Part shown: piece by piece, positions 25,520 through 33,619 of the stretch
How the letters are laid out: each line of letters opens with the position of its first letter
How positions within the stretch are numbered: the stretch's first letter is position 1
NCBI GenBank assembly: GCA_964537875.1
Contig: CAZIDN010000009.1
Span: 23,273-87,272, forward strand
Direction: 5' to 3'
DNA: 64,000 nt
Source of the DNA: JAPKZH01 sp964537875
GTDB taxonomy: Bacteria > Acidobacteriota > Aminicenantia > Aminicenantales > UBA4085
Program-made: the position numbers and the translations under genes
The notes under the pieces: generated by a model
Databases searched by the model: none
Told to the model about the DNA's origin: nothing
What the model saw: the letters and a program-made list of their open reading frames with translations, nothing else

Positions 25520-25580
25520 AACTCAGAGGGGAAGACCCCTTCCGAAGGTCGCTTCGCTTCCCGCCTCCCCTGCCCGGACG
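25520..25580. repeat. Degenerate fragment related to the 27.3/58.7 kb element
   Basis: The stretch has GGGGAAGACCCCTTCC followed by GGTCGCTTCGCTTCCCGCC. It resembles the left part of the larger elements (GGAGGGAAACCC hairpin, then GATCGCTTCGCTCCCTGCC). Another such fragment is near 56635. It fills most of the 229-base gap between the TolC-like and radical SAM genes. Confidence 0.4.
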
Positions 25581-25612
25581 GCAAATGATCGCCGCTCGGC
25601 ATCCCTTCATCG

Positions 25613-27202
25613 TCAGCGGAGGAGCCGAATTTCAAAAACGGCCAGGCCGAGGCGGCGCGTGTCGCCGCTGCCGGAGTCTTCTCCGGGAACAAAGGTCGGC
25701 GTGGAGAGCTCGATTCTATAGAGGCGGGAAGGTGAAAAATCGAATGCGGCCGTGAAATTCCCCCGACCTCCCTTTTTCCCGAAAAAGACAAATCTTTTTT
25801 CCTCGCGAAACGTCCTGGTTTCCTCTTCATAAACCTGGAGAGAGGCCTGCAGCGGGGCCGTATCATCGAGCTCGGAGAAAAAGCGGATCTCGATCGTCCG
25901 GGCCGGGATGCGGACAAAGACATAGCTGCGGGCCAAGCCCTGCGTCCATCGTCCGCCTACGCCATAGAGGTCCTTCTCCCAATCCCACCAGCCGCCGCCG
26001 AATTTATCCACGACCTGTTCTTTGGCGGCGAGCGGCCCGGTGTCAAAGATAAAGACGCGGCCCTTGCATCGACGGCAGACCGTCTCAGTCATGGCGTTCC
26101 GCCGGATGGCGGCCCGCTTTTCCGAGCGCAGCACGTCTTCTAACTTCGTGCTATCGATATTCCCCAAGCGCATCTCACCTTCATAATCCAAGCAGCAAAG
26201 GACGAAATCGCCGTTGGACAGGAGCCCGACGTTTTCCGCCATAATGCACGCCCGGGACTCTGTATTTTCTTCGATATAAACGTACTTGTCGGCAGGGACA
26301 ACGCGCCGGATAAACGCCCAATCCCGGGCCCAGAGTTCCAGCGACTTGAAAACCAGCAGCACGCTGGGCAGAAACATATATCCCCAGAACATCTCGTCCT
26401 TCAGGCGACGGAAATTCTCTGGAAGCTGGTCCCTGGTCAGGGCCACGCGGGAGCCGATATGATCCCGGTATTTCTGCAGGGCAAAATTCGTTTCGTCTTC
26501 AAACGAACGGGGATATCGGGACCGGATCGTTCGGGCGAACCGGTCCAGCCTGTCGAGCATTCTCCGGATCCATTTGAGCTCAGCTTCTTCGCTTGAAAAA
26601 TTCTGCCACAAGTGAAGATCAGAATCACTCTGTATGGTGGGATCGTGGGACAGGACATAGTTGGAGGCGACGTGGATCTCCAGCCTGGCCGAGCTTCCCA
26701 TCCGGAACTTCTCCTCCACCACATCGAAGAAGATCGGGAAGAAATCCTTGAATTTGAGCCGGTCATAGCCTCTCATCCGGTAAGCCTGCCGGGTGACGGT
26801 CTGGAGGCTCATGGCCAATGTCGCGTTGTTGTGCTTGAGGATCTCCCGCTGGACATGCTTGTCGGCGAGAAGAGTCATGTTTGTAATCAGTGTCACGGGA
26901 TGCCCGTATGCCTCAAATAGCTCGAGATATTCGAAGAGCCGTTTATTCAATAGCGGTTCGCCCAGGACGTTCAGGAGAACGGATGTTTTGATGTCCAGGG
27001 CCTGGAGCTCGTCCATCAGTTTGCGAAAGCGGGAATCCGCCAGGTGCTCCTTCTGTCTCCGGAGAATATCCGACGGGCAAAACGTGCAGTGCATATTGCA
27101 GTGGCTGGTCAGCTCGATAAAAAGAGTTTTCGGCGGGTCGAGGGGCGCATGGCTGTTTGGGCGGGACGTTTCTTCAGGCATCGGCTCGACTGTTTTTTGC
27201 AT
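25613..27202 (-). CDS. Radical SAM enzyme with SPASM region and C-terminal beta domain
   Basis: The 529-residue protein carries the radical SAM cluster motif CNMHCTFC at about residues 35-42, followed by VLLNVLGEPLL, the GGE-like SAM-binding segment. A SPASM-type second cysteine region runs from CIMAENVGLLSNGDFVLCCLDYEG to CRRCKG and would hold an auxiliary iron-sulfur cluster. The last 120 or so residues are beta-rich and not part of the core fold. Such enzymes modify peptides, sugars or cofactors; no precursor peptide is seen next to it. It lies between the TolC-like gene and a GT-C glycosyltransferase, so glycan or lipid modification is possible. Confidence 0.82.
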   Translation of the reverse strand: MQKTVEPMPEETSRPNSHAPLDPPKTLFIELTSHCNMHCTFCPSDILRRQKEHLADSRFRKLMDELQALDIKTSVLLNVLGEPLLNKRLFEYLELFEAYGHPVTLITNMTLLADKHVQREILKHNNATLAMSLQTVTRQAYRMRGYDRLKFKDFFPIFFDVVEEKFRMGSSARLEIHVASNYVLSHDPTIQSDSDLHLWQNFSSEEAELKWIRRMLDRLDRFARTIRSRYPRSFEDETNFALQKYRDHIGSRVALTRDQLPENFRRLKDEMFWGYMFLPSVLLVFKSLELWARDWAFIRRVVPADKYVYIEENTESRACIMAENVGLLSNGDFVLCCLDYEGEMRLGNIDSTKLEDVLRSEKRAAIRRNAMTETVCRRCKGRVFIFDTGPLAAKEQVVDKFGGGWWDWEKDLYGVGGRWTQGLARSYVFVRIPARTIEIRFFSELDDTAPLQASLQVYEEETRTFREEKRFVFFGKKGGRGNFTAAFDFSPSRLYRIELSTPTFVPGEDSGSGDTRRLGLAVFEIRLLR

Positions 27203-27247
27203 TTATAGCATAAGGGATGAAGGAAAGCAAAAATCCTGCTTGCCGCT

Positions 27248-27579
27248 AAATTTGCCGATAGAAATGCCCGACGGGTCCTGTCGGACACTCTTGGAGGGAA
27301 ACCCTTATTCTGGGTTTCCCTCCAACGATCGCTTCGCTCCCTGCCATCCTTCCAAAGAGCATTTGACTATGAATTCATGGGAGGATGCTCCTTGGAGGGG
27401 TAGCAGGGCGGGCGGGTATTCCCGCCGCCCCGTTAGAGGGGGACCCTATGAAAGGGTCCTCCTCCAAGTGTGTCCGGGGGGCCCCCGAACCACGCCACCC
27501 GTCGGGTGGGGGTTCTAATTGTTGATTTAGTGGAAAGTCAAGCACTTTTGGCTAGTGAGCTTTTCCTATCGGCGAATTT
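27248..27579. mobile_element. Multi-hairpin element B, copy 1, with inverted flanks
   Basis: The core, 27283-27477, starts GGACACTCTTGGAGG and ends CCTCCAAGTGTGTCC. Inside are four hairpins, among them GGAGGGAAACCC/GGGTTTCCCTCC, GGCGGG/CCCGCC and GGACCC/GGGTCC. It is nearly the same as the core at 58721-58914. Outside the core the flanks are inverted copies of each other: AAATTTGCCGATAGAAA (27248-27264) against TTTCCTATCGGCGAATTT (27562-27579), and CCCGACGGGT against ACCCGTCGGG. The whole fills the gap between the divergent radical SAM and GT-C genes. No ORF inside resembles a protein. Confidence 0.65.
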
Positions 27580-27633
27580 GGGGTTGTCCCTGATCCTTGA
27601 CATCGGTAGGCAAGTTGACTCATAGTCTGGAAG

Positions 27634-30006
27634 ATGACGCGAGTCCAGAGGCTGCTGCGCCAGGTCTTTTTTCTCCTGGCGGCCCTGTCTGTAGCTCTCT
27701 TCCTTCAATTCCGCAGCCAGGTCCCGTCCTTCACGATTCTTCACCACGCTTTCCGCTTTCAGCCGGGATCATTTGTTTTATCGGCGGCCCTGATCTACCT
27801 TCTTCTTCTCCTCGTCTGGGGCTTGTTCTCTCAATGGCTGGTCAAGAGCTGCGGGATAAAATACAAAGAAGCCCTGGCCCTGGAGTTTCTGACATATCTG
27901 CCGCTGTTATCTTTCATCCTGACCCCGCTCGCGCTTCTCCATTATCTGACATTAGACGATCTCCAGGAGCGTCTAAAGCTCTTCCTCCTGGCCGTAATCT
28001 TTGCCGTTTTCTACCTCAAGGCTGTTCAATCCCTTCACTTGAGCCGGGAAAGGCAGACCGTCTGGAGACGGTTGTCCGAGAAATTCTTCGCTCTTTCTCT
28101 TCGAAAAAGGATCCTTCTCCTCTTCTTGGCCGCCCTTCTTGTTTACAACGCAGGCGCCGCTCTCATGAATTCGAACGGGGTCACTTTTTCAGGAGACGAA
28201 CCCCACTATCTTCTGATCGCCCACAGCCTCCTCCATGATAAGGACATCGACCTGGCCAATAACTATGACCGGCAGGACTACGCGAAATATTTGGCTCCGG
28301 GGACATTCATTCGCGCCCACTCAATCCCCGGGGCGAAAGCGGACAGCCAATATTCTTTCCATTCTCCGGGGATTTCCCTGCTCATGCTTCCGTTCTATGC
28401 CCTGGGCAGCTTGTTTGGGCTAAAGGGAATTCTCTTTTTTGTCCGGCTGGGCATGAGCATTTTCGGCGCCCTGCTGGGAATCCAGATGTACCTCTATGCC
28501 AGGCAGGAATGGCGCAGGGAGAAGCTGGCCCTGGGTCTGTGGTTTTTGTTCAGCTTCACATCTCCCGTCTTTTTCTTCTCCATCCATGTTTATCCGGAGC
28601 TCATCGCCTGCCTCTTCTCGCTCACGACCTTCCGCCTCCTCCGCTTTTCCTCCGGCCTTGCCAAACCGCGGCTCCTGCTTCTCGGATTCCTGATCTCATC
28701 GTTTCTCTGGTTCCATGCCCTGAAGTATCTGCCGATCATGGGGCCGCTTTTTCTCTACGGCCTCTGGATTCTCTTCAAAAAACAAAAAGGCCGCGGCCTC
28801 GTCTATTTTCTGGCCTTGGCTGGGGCGAACCTGGCCCTCTATTTTTATTTCCAGTATTCGCTGTACGGCTCCCTGAACCCGACGTCTGTGACCTGGCAGG
28901 GAGCCATGGACGGACAGCAGACCTTGAATTTTCTAAAGGAAATCTTGACTAGCATTCCGTTCCGCTTTCGCTGGGAGACTTTGGCCGGCTATTTCTTGGA
29001 CCAAAGAGACGGTCTTCTTTTTTACGCGCCCATCTACTTTTTTGCTTTGCTGGGCCTGGTCGAGATGGCCCGGAAAAAAGGCAAAGATTTTCTCCTGCTC
29101 CTATTTATCATCGCTCCCTACATTCTATTTTACGCGTTCGCGGCGCAAAGGGCGGGATATTCTCCGCAGGCTAGGCCGATCATGGCCGTCATTTGGGGAA
29201 TGGCGGTCGGACTCGGCTATTTTCTGGCCTACAATGCGAAAAAAATATTTTCTTATCTTTTGAATATCGCCGTCGCCCTCAGCTTGGTCTTTGTCTGGAT
29301 CCTCCTTCAAAGTCCGCTGGCCCTTTTGCAGCCGACGACGGTCGGGACGACGGAGCGCGGCGGAGATCTCTTCTACCGGCTCAGCAACCTGCATTTTTAC
29401 CTGACAAATTGGCTCCCGTCTTATATCAAAGTCGAGGAGTGGAGGTGGCTTCCAAACTTCGCCTGGCTGGGTGTTCTGGCCGTTTTCCTGGCGGCCTATC
29501 TCCTCGTCCGTAAGCACGAATTTTCCATCAAGTTCTCCCGGCATCTGGTTCTGACATTCTGCGGACTGGCCGTCTTTTTTGCCTGGTTCGTCTTCTATCC
29601 CCGGACCGCCCCCTATCCGCCCGTCAAGGCCTCCCTTCCCTCCGGCGACAAGCTCACGTTCTACGGCCTCTCCCGCGTGGCCCTGATGCGCGAGCCGGCC
29701 AAATTCTCGCTGCTCGAAGACAACCGCGATTATGATTTCACCTTTGCCTCATGGAGAAAAATCCAAAAGCTCAAGCTGGAATTCGGGTCATTAGCGGGCG
29801 ATTACCTCCTTCGGCTCCGCTTTTTTGACCAGCCGGTGATGGAGGAAAAGACTGGGAAAGAGGTCCGGACGGTCGTTTTTGAATCGCCGCCCGCCTACCG
29901 CCGGAAGAACCTCTTCCTGTACAAGGTTTCGATCCACCTCGAACGGCAGTCGGACGTCCGGACGGTCCTCAACCCCTACGTTTTTGCGATCCGTCCCGTC
30001 CGTTGA
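27634..30006 (+). CDS. GT-C membrane glycosyltransferase
   Basis: The 790-residue protein has about a dozen hydrophobic helices from residue 10 to 620 and then a periplasmic-type tail. The first large loop holds FSGDEPHYLLIAHSLL, matching the acidic GDEPHY active-site pattern of polyprenyl-phosphate-sugar-dependent GT-C enzymes such as ArnT and PMT relatives. The C-terminal 130 residues form a beta-rich domain (LLRLRFFDQPV, VFESPPAYRRKNLFLYKVSI). It would take a sugar from an undecaprenyl-phosphate carrier, which the GT2 enzyme encoded on the other strand could make. The two genes converge and overlap by 38 bases. A decayed paralogue lies at 30770-31206. Confidence 0.82.
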   Translation: MTRVQRLLRQVFFLLAALSVALFLQFRSQVPSFTILHHAFRFQPGSFVLSAALIYLLLLLVWGLFSQWLVKSCGIKYKEALALEFLTYLPLLSFILTPLALLHYLTLDDLQERLKLFLLAVIFAVFYLKAVQSLHLSRERQTVWRRLSEKFFALSLRKRILLLFLAALLVYNAGAALMNSNGVTFSGDEPHYLLIAHSLLHDKDIDLANNYDRQDYAKYLAPGTFIRAHSIPGAKADSQYSFHSPGISLLMLPFYALGSLFGLKGILFFVRLGMSIFGALLGIQMYLYARQEWRREKLALGLWFLFSFTSPVFFFSIHVYPELIACLFSLTTFRLLRFSSGLAKPRLLLLGFLISSFLWFHALKYLPIMGPLFLYGLWILFKKQKGRGLVYFLALAGANLALYFYFQYSLYGSLNPTSVTWQGAMDGQQTLNFLKEILTSIPFRFRWETLAGYFLDQRDGLLFYAPIYFFALLGLVEMARKKGKDFLLLLFIIAPYILFYAFAAQRAGYSPQARPIMAVIWGMAVGLGYFLAYNAKKIFSYLLNIAVALSLVFVWILLQSPLALLQPTTVGTTERGGDLFYRLSNLHFYLTNWLPSYIKVEEWRWLPNFAWLGVLAVFLAAYLLVRKHEFSIKFSRHLVLTFCGLAVFFAWFVFYPRTAPYPPVKASLPSGDKLTFYGLSRVALMREPAKFSLLEDNRDYDFTFASWRKIQKLKLEFGSLAGDYLLRLRFFDQPVMEEKTGKEVRTVVFESPPAYRRKNLFLYKVSIHLERQSDVRTVLNPYVFAIRPVR

Positions 30007-30748
30007 ACATTTCGAACTTGACCAGCCCCTTTTTATGAAGCTTGAACTTGACCAATGTCTTGAGAATGGAAAGCCCGTAGACGATGCTCCGGCCGAGCCC
30101 GATCTGCGAGGCGGCGGGAAAGTAGCGCGTCTCGATCGGGATCTCCTTGATCCGCATCCTGTGGAGAACGCCCTGGGCGATGATCTCGGAATCAAAGACG
30201 AAGTTGTCGGAGTTCTTCATGAATTTGACGGTCTCCAGGTAGCGCCGGGAATAGGCCCGGAGCCCCGAATGATATTCGGTCAGATACATGTAAAAGGTGG
30301 CGTTCTCGAGGGCCGTCAGGAAAATATTGGCCAGGTACTTCCATTTGGGCATGCCGCCTTCGAGCGGCCGGCCGCCCAGCATGCGCGACCCGAACACGGC
30401 GTCGCATTCGTCATACAGGAGGGGCATGACGAGCTGGGGAATGACCCGCGGGTCATACTGATGGTCAGGATGGACCATAATCATGATCTCACCGCCCAGC
30501 TTCAAGGCCTCTGTATAGCAGGTTTTCTGGTTGCCGCCGTAGCCCCTGTTTTTGTCATGGACAAAAACGCGCAGTCCTAATTTTTTGGCGAGGTCGACCG
30601 TGTCGTCCCGGCTGCGGTCATCGACGAGAATGATCTCATCGACCCAGTCCCGAGGGATATCGTCGAGCGTCTGTTCGAGCGTCTTGACGGCGTTGTAGGC
30701 CGGCATGACGACGATTACTTTTTTGGCCCGCTTTGGTTTTTCGTCCAA
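29969..30748 (-). CDS. Glycosyltransferase family 2, dolichyl/polyprenyl-phosphate sugar synthase type
   Basis: The GT-A domain has VIVVMPAYNAVKTLEQTL, ILVDDRSRDDTV, MVHPDHQYDP (DXD-like) and SGLRAYSRRYLE, all typical of DPM1/polyprenyl-phosphate glycosyltransferases. TTG 30748 with GAGGTG just upstream is preferred. The longer frame to 30841 runs back into the decayed GT-C gene on the other strand and adds no conserved sequence. The probable reaction is transfer of a hexose from a nucleotide sugar to undecaprenyl phosphate, feeding a GT-C enzyme. Confidence 0.82.
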   Translation of the reverse strand: MDEKPKRAKKVIVVMPAYNAVKTLEQTLDDIPRDWVDEIILVDDRSRDDTVDLAKKLGLRVFVHDKNRGYGGNQKTCYTEALKLGGEIMIMVHPDHQYDPRVIPQLVMPLLYDECDAVFGSRMLGGRPLEGGMPKWKYLANIFLTALENATFYMYLTEYHSGLRAYSRRYLETVKFMKNSDNFVFDSEIIAQGVLHRMRIKEIPIETRYFPAASQIGLGRSIVYGLSILKTLVKFKLHKKGLVKFEMFNGRDGSQKRRG

Positions 30749-30769
30749 GCGCTCACCTCGCGATTCTCG

Positions 30770-31206
30770 GAGTGCTTTACTTATACCATAAAGCAGCGCC
30801 CCTTCTCCACCCTCTATGCCGGCCTGATGACGCCGGAGCAAGGGCAGGCGGCGAGAGAGGCCCTGCTCAGCACGCCCCTGCGAGCAAGGATCGATGCGCT
30901 CTCGAATTACTTTATGGACCGGAGAGACGGACTACTTCTCTATACGTCTTTCTACGTCTTTGCCTTTCTCGGTATCGTCGAAATGGCCCGCAGGGCGAGG
31001 TGGCCGTGGATGTCCGATTCTTCGACCTTCCGCTTTTTGAGGGACGGACAAAGAATGAGAAGAAAGAATGGATCTTCGAGCCGCCGGCCTATTTCCCTTT
31101 CCGCAGTCTCTACGTGTATGAGATCAGCGTGGCTTTCAAGGAGAGACCCTCCGGGAACTTGGCCGTCAATCCCTATTTTTTGCAGATTGTTCCGGTGAAG
31201 GACTAG
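30770..31206 (+). pseudogene. Remnant of a second GT-C glycosyltransferase
   Basis: Two pieces of a paralogue of the gene at 27634-30006 are joined with most of the protein missing. Up to about 30995, one frame gives SNYFMDRRDGLLLYTSFYVFAFLGIVEMAR, matching GYFLDQRDGLLFYAPIYFFALLGLVEMAR of the intact protein. From about 30997 another frame gives VDVRFFDLPLFEG and EPPAYFPFRSLYVYEISV, matching its last 65 residues. The roughly 280 residues that lie between these parts in the intact enzyme are absent, and the frame changes at the junction. The N-terminal half is not found upstream. The end overlaps the tsaD 3' end by 41 bases. Confidence 0.8.
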
Positions 31207-32209
31207 GACGGGAGCGGGGATACGCATCCAGGTTCAAAGAGACGGCGTGCTTTTTCTCGCTCCTGAGCTTTTCCAAGGCTAGCCCGCCGACCATGGCCGC
31301 ATTGTCCGTGCACAATTTGGGTGAAGGGATATAGGAATTCAGGCCGCCAGATACAGCCCTCTTTTCAAACTCGGCCCGGAGCCTTTTGTTGCGGGCGACA
31401 CCGCCGCAGAGGATCAGGGACTTCGGGTGGAGGCGATCGGCCGCCCGGAACATATTTTCGAGAAGCGCCCGGACGACAGCGCTTTCGAAGCTTGCCAAAA
31501 AATCTCTGAGCTGGGGATGTCCCTTGGAAATCCCATTTTCCCTGATGATCTTCAGGGCCGCCGTCTTGAGCCCGCTGAAGCTGAAATCAAGGCTGCGGTC
31601 GGTCATCCGCGGCAGGGCAAAATCGAATCGGGACGGGTCGCCGTTCTCGGCCAATTTCTGAATCACCGGCCCTCCCGGATAACCCAGCTCCAGGAACTTG
31701 GCGATTTTATCCAGGGCCTCGCCGGCCGCATCATCCCGCGTTCTGCCGACAAGGTCAAAGCGCAGTTTTTTCTTCAAAAAAAAGAGGGAAGTATGCCCTC
31801 CGGAAACGATCAACGCCAAGGCTGGAAATGAAATGTCCCGGTGTTCGAGAAAGGCGCTTTGGATATGGGCCTGGACATGGTCGATCCCGATCAGGGGCTT
31901 TTGAAAATAATAGGCCAGCCCCTTGGCGAAGGACAATCCGACCAGAAGCGAACCGATGAGGCCCGGACCCTGGGTGACGGCATAGACATCGATTTTTTCG
32001 AGCGAAATGCCGGCGACGGCCAGGCTTTCCCGGACAATGGGATCGATGGATTTCAGGTGCTGGCGCGAGGCCAGCTCCGGGACCACCCCGCCATAGGGAG
32101 CATGGATCTCGTCCTGGGACAAGACGATGTTGCTCAGGATTTTAAAATCGCCGTCCAGGACGGCCGCCGCCGTCTCGTCACAGGATGTTTCAATGGCTAA
32201 GACGTGCAT
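31166..32209 (-). CDS. tsaD: tRNA N6-adenosine threonylcarbamoyltransferase
   Basis: The 347-residue protein has the Kae1/TsaD signatures. MHVLAIETSCDETAAAVL is at the N-terminus, metal-binding H111 and H115 are in DHVQAHIQ, and IVSGGHTSL, DFSFSGLKTA, LCGGVARNKRLR and CTDNAAMVGGLA follow. With TsaB, TsaE and TsaC it makes t6A37 in ANN-decoding tRNAs. The start shares one base with the mtnA stop (TGATG), so the two genes are coupled. The last 20 or so residues overlap the GT-C remnant and are probably a recent extension. Confidence 0.95.
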   Translation of the reverse strand: MHVLAIETSCDETAAAVLDGDFKILSNIVLSQDEIHAPYGGVVPELASRQHLKSIDPIVRESLAVAGISLEKIDVYAVTQGPGLIGSLLVGLSFAKGLAYYFQKPLIGIDHVQAHIQSAFLEHRDISFPALALIVSGGHTSLFFLKKKLRFDLVGRTRDDAAGEALDKIAKFLELGYPGGPVIQKLAENGDPSRFDFALPRMTDRSLDFSFSGLKTAALKIIRENGISKGHPQLRDFLASFESAVVRALLENMFRAADRLHPKSLILCGGVARNKRLRAEFEKRAVSGGLNSYIPSPKLCTDNAAMVGGLALEKLRSEKKHAVSLNLDAYPRSRPSPSPEQSAKNRD

Positions 32210-33240
32210 CAGCTTTTCGCTAGCGGGGTCAAATTTTTCTCATAAGGCGGGTAAATGATTCCTCGCTCTGTGATAAAAGCCGTTATATACCGCGCAGGAG
32301 TGACGTCGAAGGCCGGGTTGCGGACCGGCGCGTCCGGTACCGTGATCAGCCGGCCATTGATTTCCTTGACTTCTTGGGCCGGCCTCTCTTCGATCGGGAT
32401 CCTCCCGCCGTCCTCCATAGAGAAATCAAAGGTGCTCAGCGGCGCCGCGACATAAAAAGGAATTTTGTTCTCCTTGGCCAGGACGGCCACGGAATAGGTT
32501 CCGATCTTGTTGGCGGCGTCGCCGTTGCGGGCGATCCTATCAGCGCCGACGATGGCCAGGCTGATCTCCCTTTTTTGCATCAGCCAGCCCGCCATATTAT
32601 CGGCAATGAGAACATAGGGAATTCCCAGCTTCGAAAGCTCCCAGGCTGTGAGCCGCGCCCCTTGGAGAAAAGGCCTTGTCTCATCGACGAAAACCTTGAT
32701 CTTTTTCCCTTCCTCGAAAGCGGCGCGGATGACGCCCACGGCCGTCCCCCAGCCAGCCGTGGCCAACGCACCTGCATTGCAGTGCGTGAGGACCGCATCG
32801 CCGTCCTTGATCAAGGATTTGCCGAAAGAGCCGATTCTTTTATTAATTTCAATATCCTCGCGCTCGATGGCCAGCGCTTCTTCGATAAGCCTCTTTTGCA
32901 GGGCCGGCAGAGCCAAGCCTCGGTTTTCTTCATAGACCCGCTGCATCCTCTCCAGGGCCCAGAAAAGGTTGCGAGCCGTCGGCCGCGTCGCCTTAAGCCG
33001 CTGATAAATCCGGGAAAATCCTTCATCGGCATCCTCTTGAGAGGCCACCTTCAAGAATCCAAGGGCGACGCCGAACGCGGCTGCCACGCCGATGGCCGGT
33101 GCGCCGCGGATGACCATTTTTTCGATGGCCTCGGCGACGCTTTCATAATCCCGGCATTCCACATAAACTTCTTCGCCGGGCAGTTTTCTCTGGTCGATCA
33201 TGACGACTTTGTCTTCGGCCCATTCAATCGTTGGCAGCAT
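32209..33240 (-). CDS. mtnA: S-methyl-5-thioribose-1-phosphate isomerase
   Basis: The 343-residue protein matches MtnA/eIF2B-like isomerases: VIRGAPAIGVAAAFG near residue 45, VLTHCNAGALATAGWGTA with the catalytic cysteine near 155, DETRPFLQGARLTAWEL, and AIVGADRIARNGDAANKIGTY with the catalytic aspartate. It converts methylthioribose-1-phosphate to methylthioribulose-1-phosphate in methionine salvage. AGGAG precedes the ATG. No other mtn gene is in the window. It is followed directly by tsaD. Confidence 0.93.
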   Translation of the reverse strand: MLPTIEWAEDKVVMIDQRKLPGEEVYVECRDYESVAEAIEKMVIRGAPAIGVAAAFGVALGFLKVASQEDADEGFSRIYQRLKATRPTARNLFWALERMQRVYEENRGLALPALQKRLIEEALAIEREDIEINKRIGSFGKSLIKDGDAVLTHCNAGALATAGWGTAVGVIRAAFEEGKKIKVFVDETRPFLQGARLTAWELSKLGIPYVLIADNMAGWLMQKREISLAIVGADRIARNGDAANKIGTYSVAVLAKENKIPFYVAAPLSTFDFSMEDGGRIPIEERPAQEVKEINGRLITVPDAPVRNPAFDVTPARYITAFITERGIIYPPYEKNLTPLAKS

Positions 33241-33266
33241 CTTGATTTCTCTCCTGGGTCATCTCC

Positions 33267-33350
33267 GGGGTCGAACCTCAACAATCAACATGTTAAACGC
33301 CGACGGGATAAGAAGCTAGGAAAAAATGTTGATTGTTGAGGTTTGACCCC
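33267..33350. repeat. 84-bp perfect-stem hairpin, subfamily A2
   Basis: GGGGTCGAACCTCAACAATC at the left pairs with GATTGTTGAGGTTTGACCCC at the right; the stem is about 25 bp with one mismatch. The outer GGGGTC-AACCT is shared with family A but the inner arm is different. Half arms of the same subtype (GGGGTCAAACCTCAA) are at 23529 and 56608. It lies between the divergent mtnA and P-type ATPase genes. The rest of this 379-base gap (33351-33619) shows no gene. Confidence 0.8.
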
Positions 33351-33619
33351 GATCATTCTATTCCTCGCGATGAGTATAGTGGCAAAAGGGGAAAAAGGCA
33401 AAAATGCTGGAACCTGCCGCGGCATGCCTCCCCCCGTCCGCGCTCAAGACTCCCCTTACCCACCACCATGAGCCTCGGGCGAGCGTGGGCATCCTACGCC
33501 ACGCGACAGTCTTTTCACGAAATGCCGGGATTTGACTTCTCAGCTTCGGCACTATTAAAATTGTGCTGGAACTGCCCAGAAGTCAAAAAGGATCACTTTT
33601 TCTGAAACTGAATTAGACA

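Noticed and set aside
33333..33605. Plus-strand frame of 90 codons before the P-type ATPase
   Set aside because: It begins inside the hairpin repeat, is Arg/Pro/Ser-rich without any motif, and has no SD.
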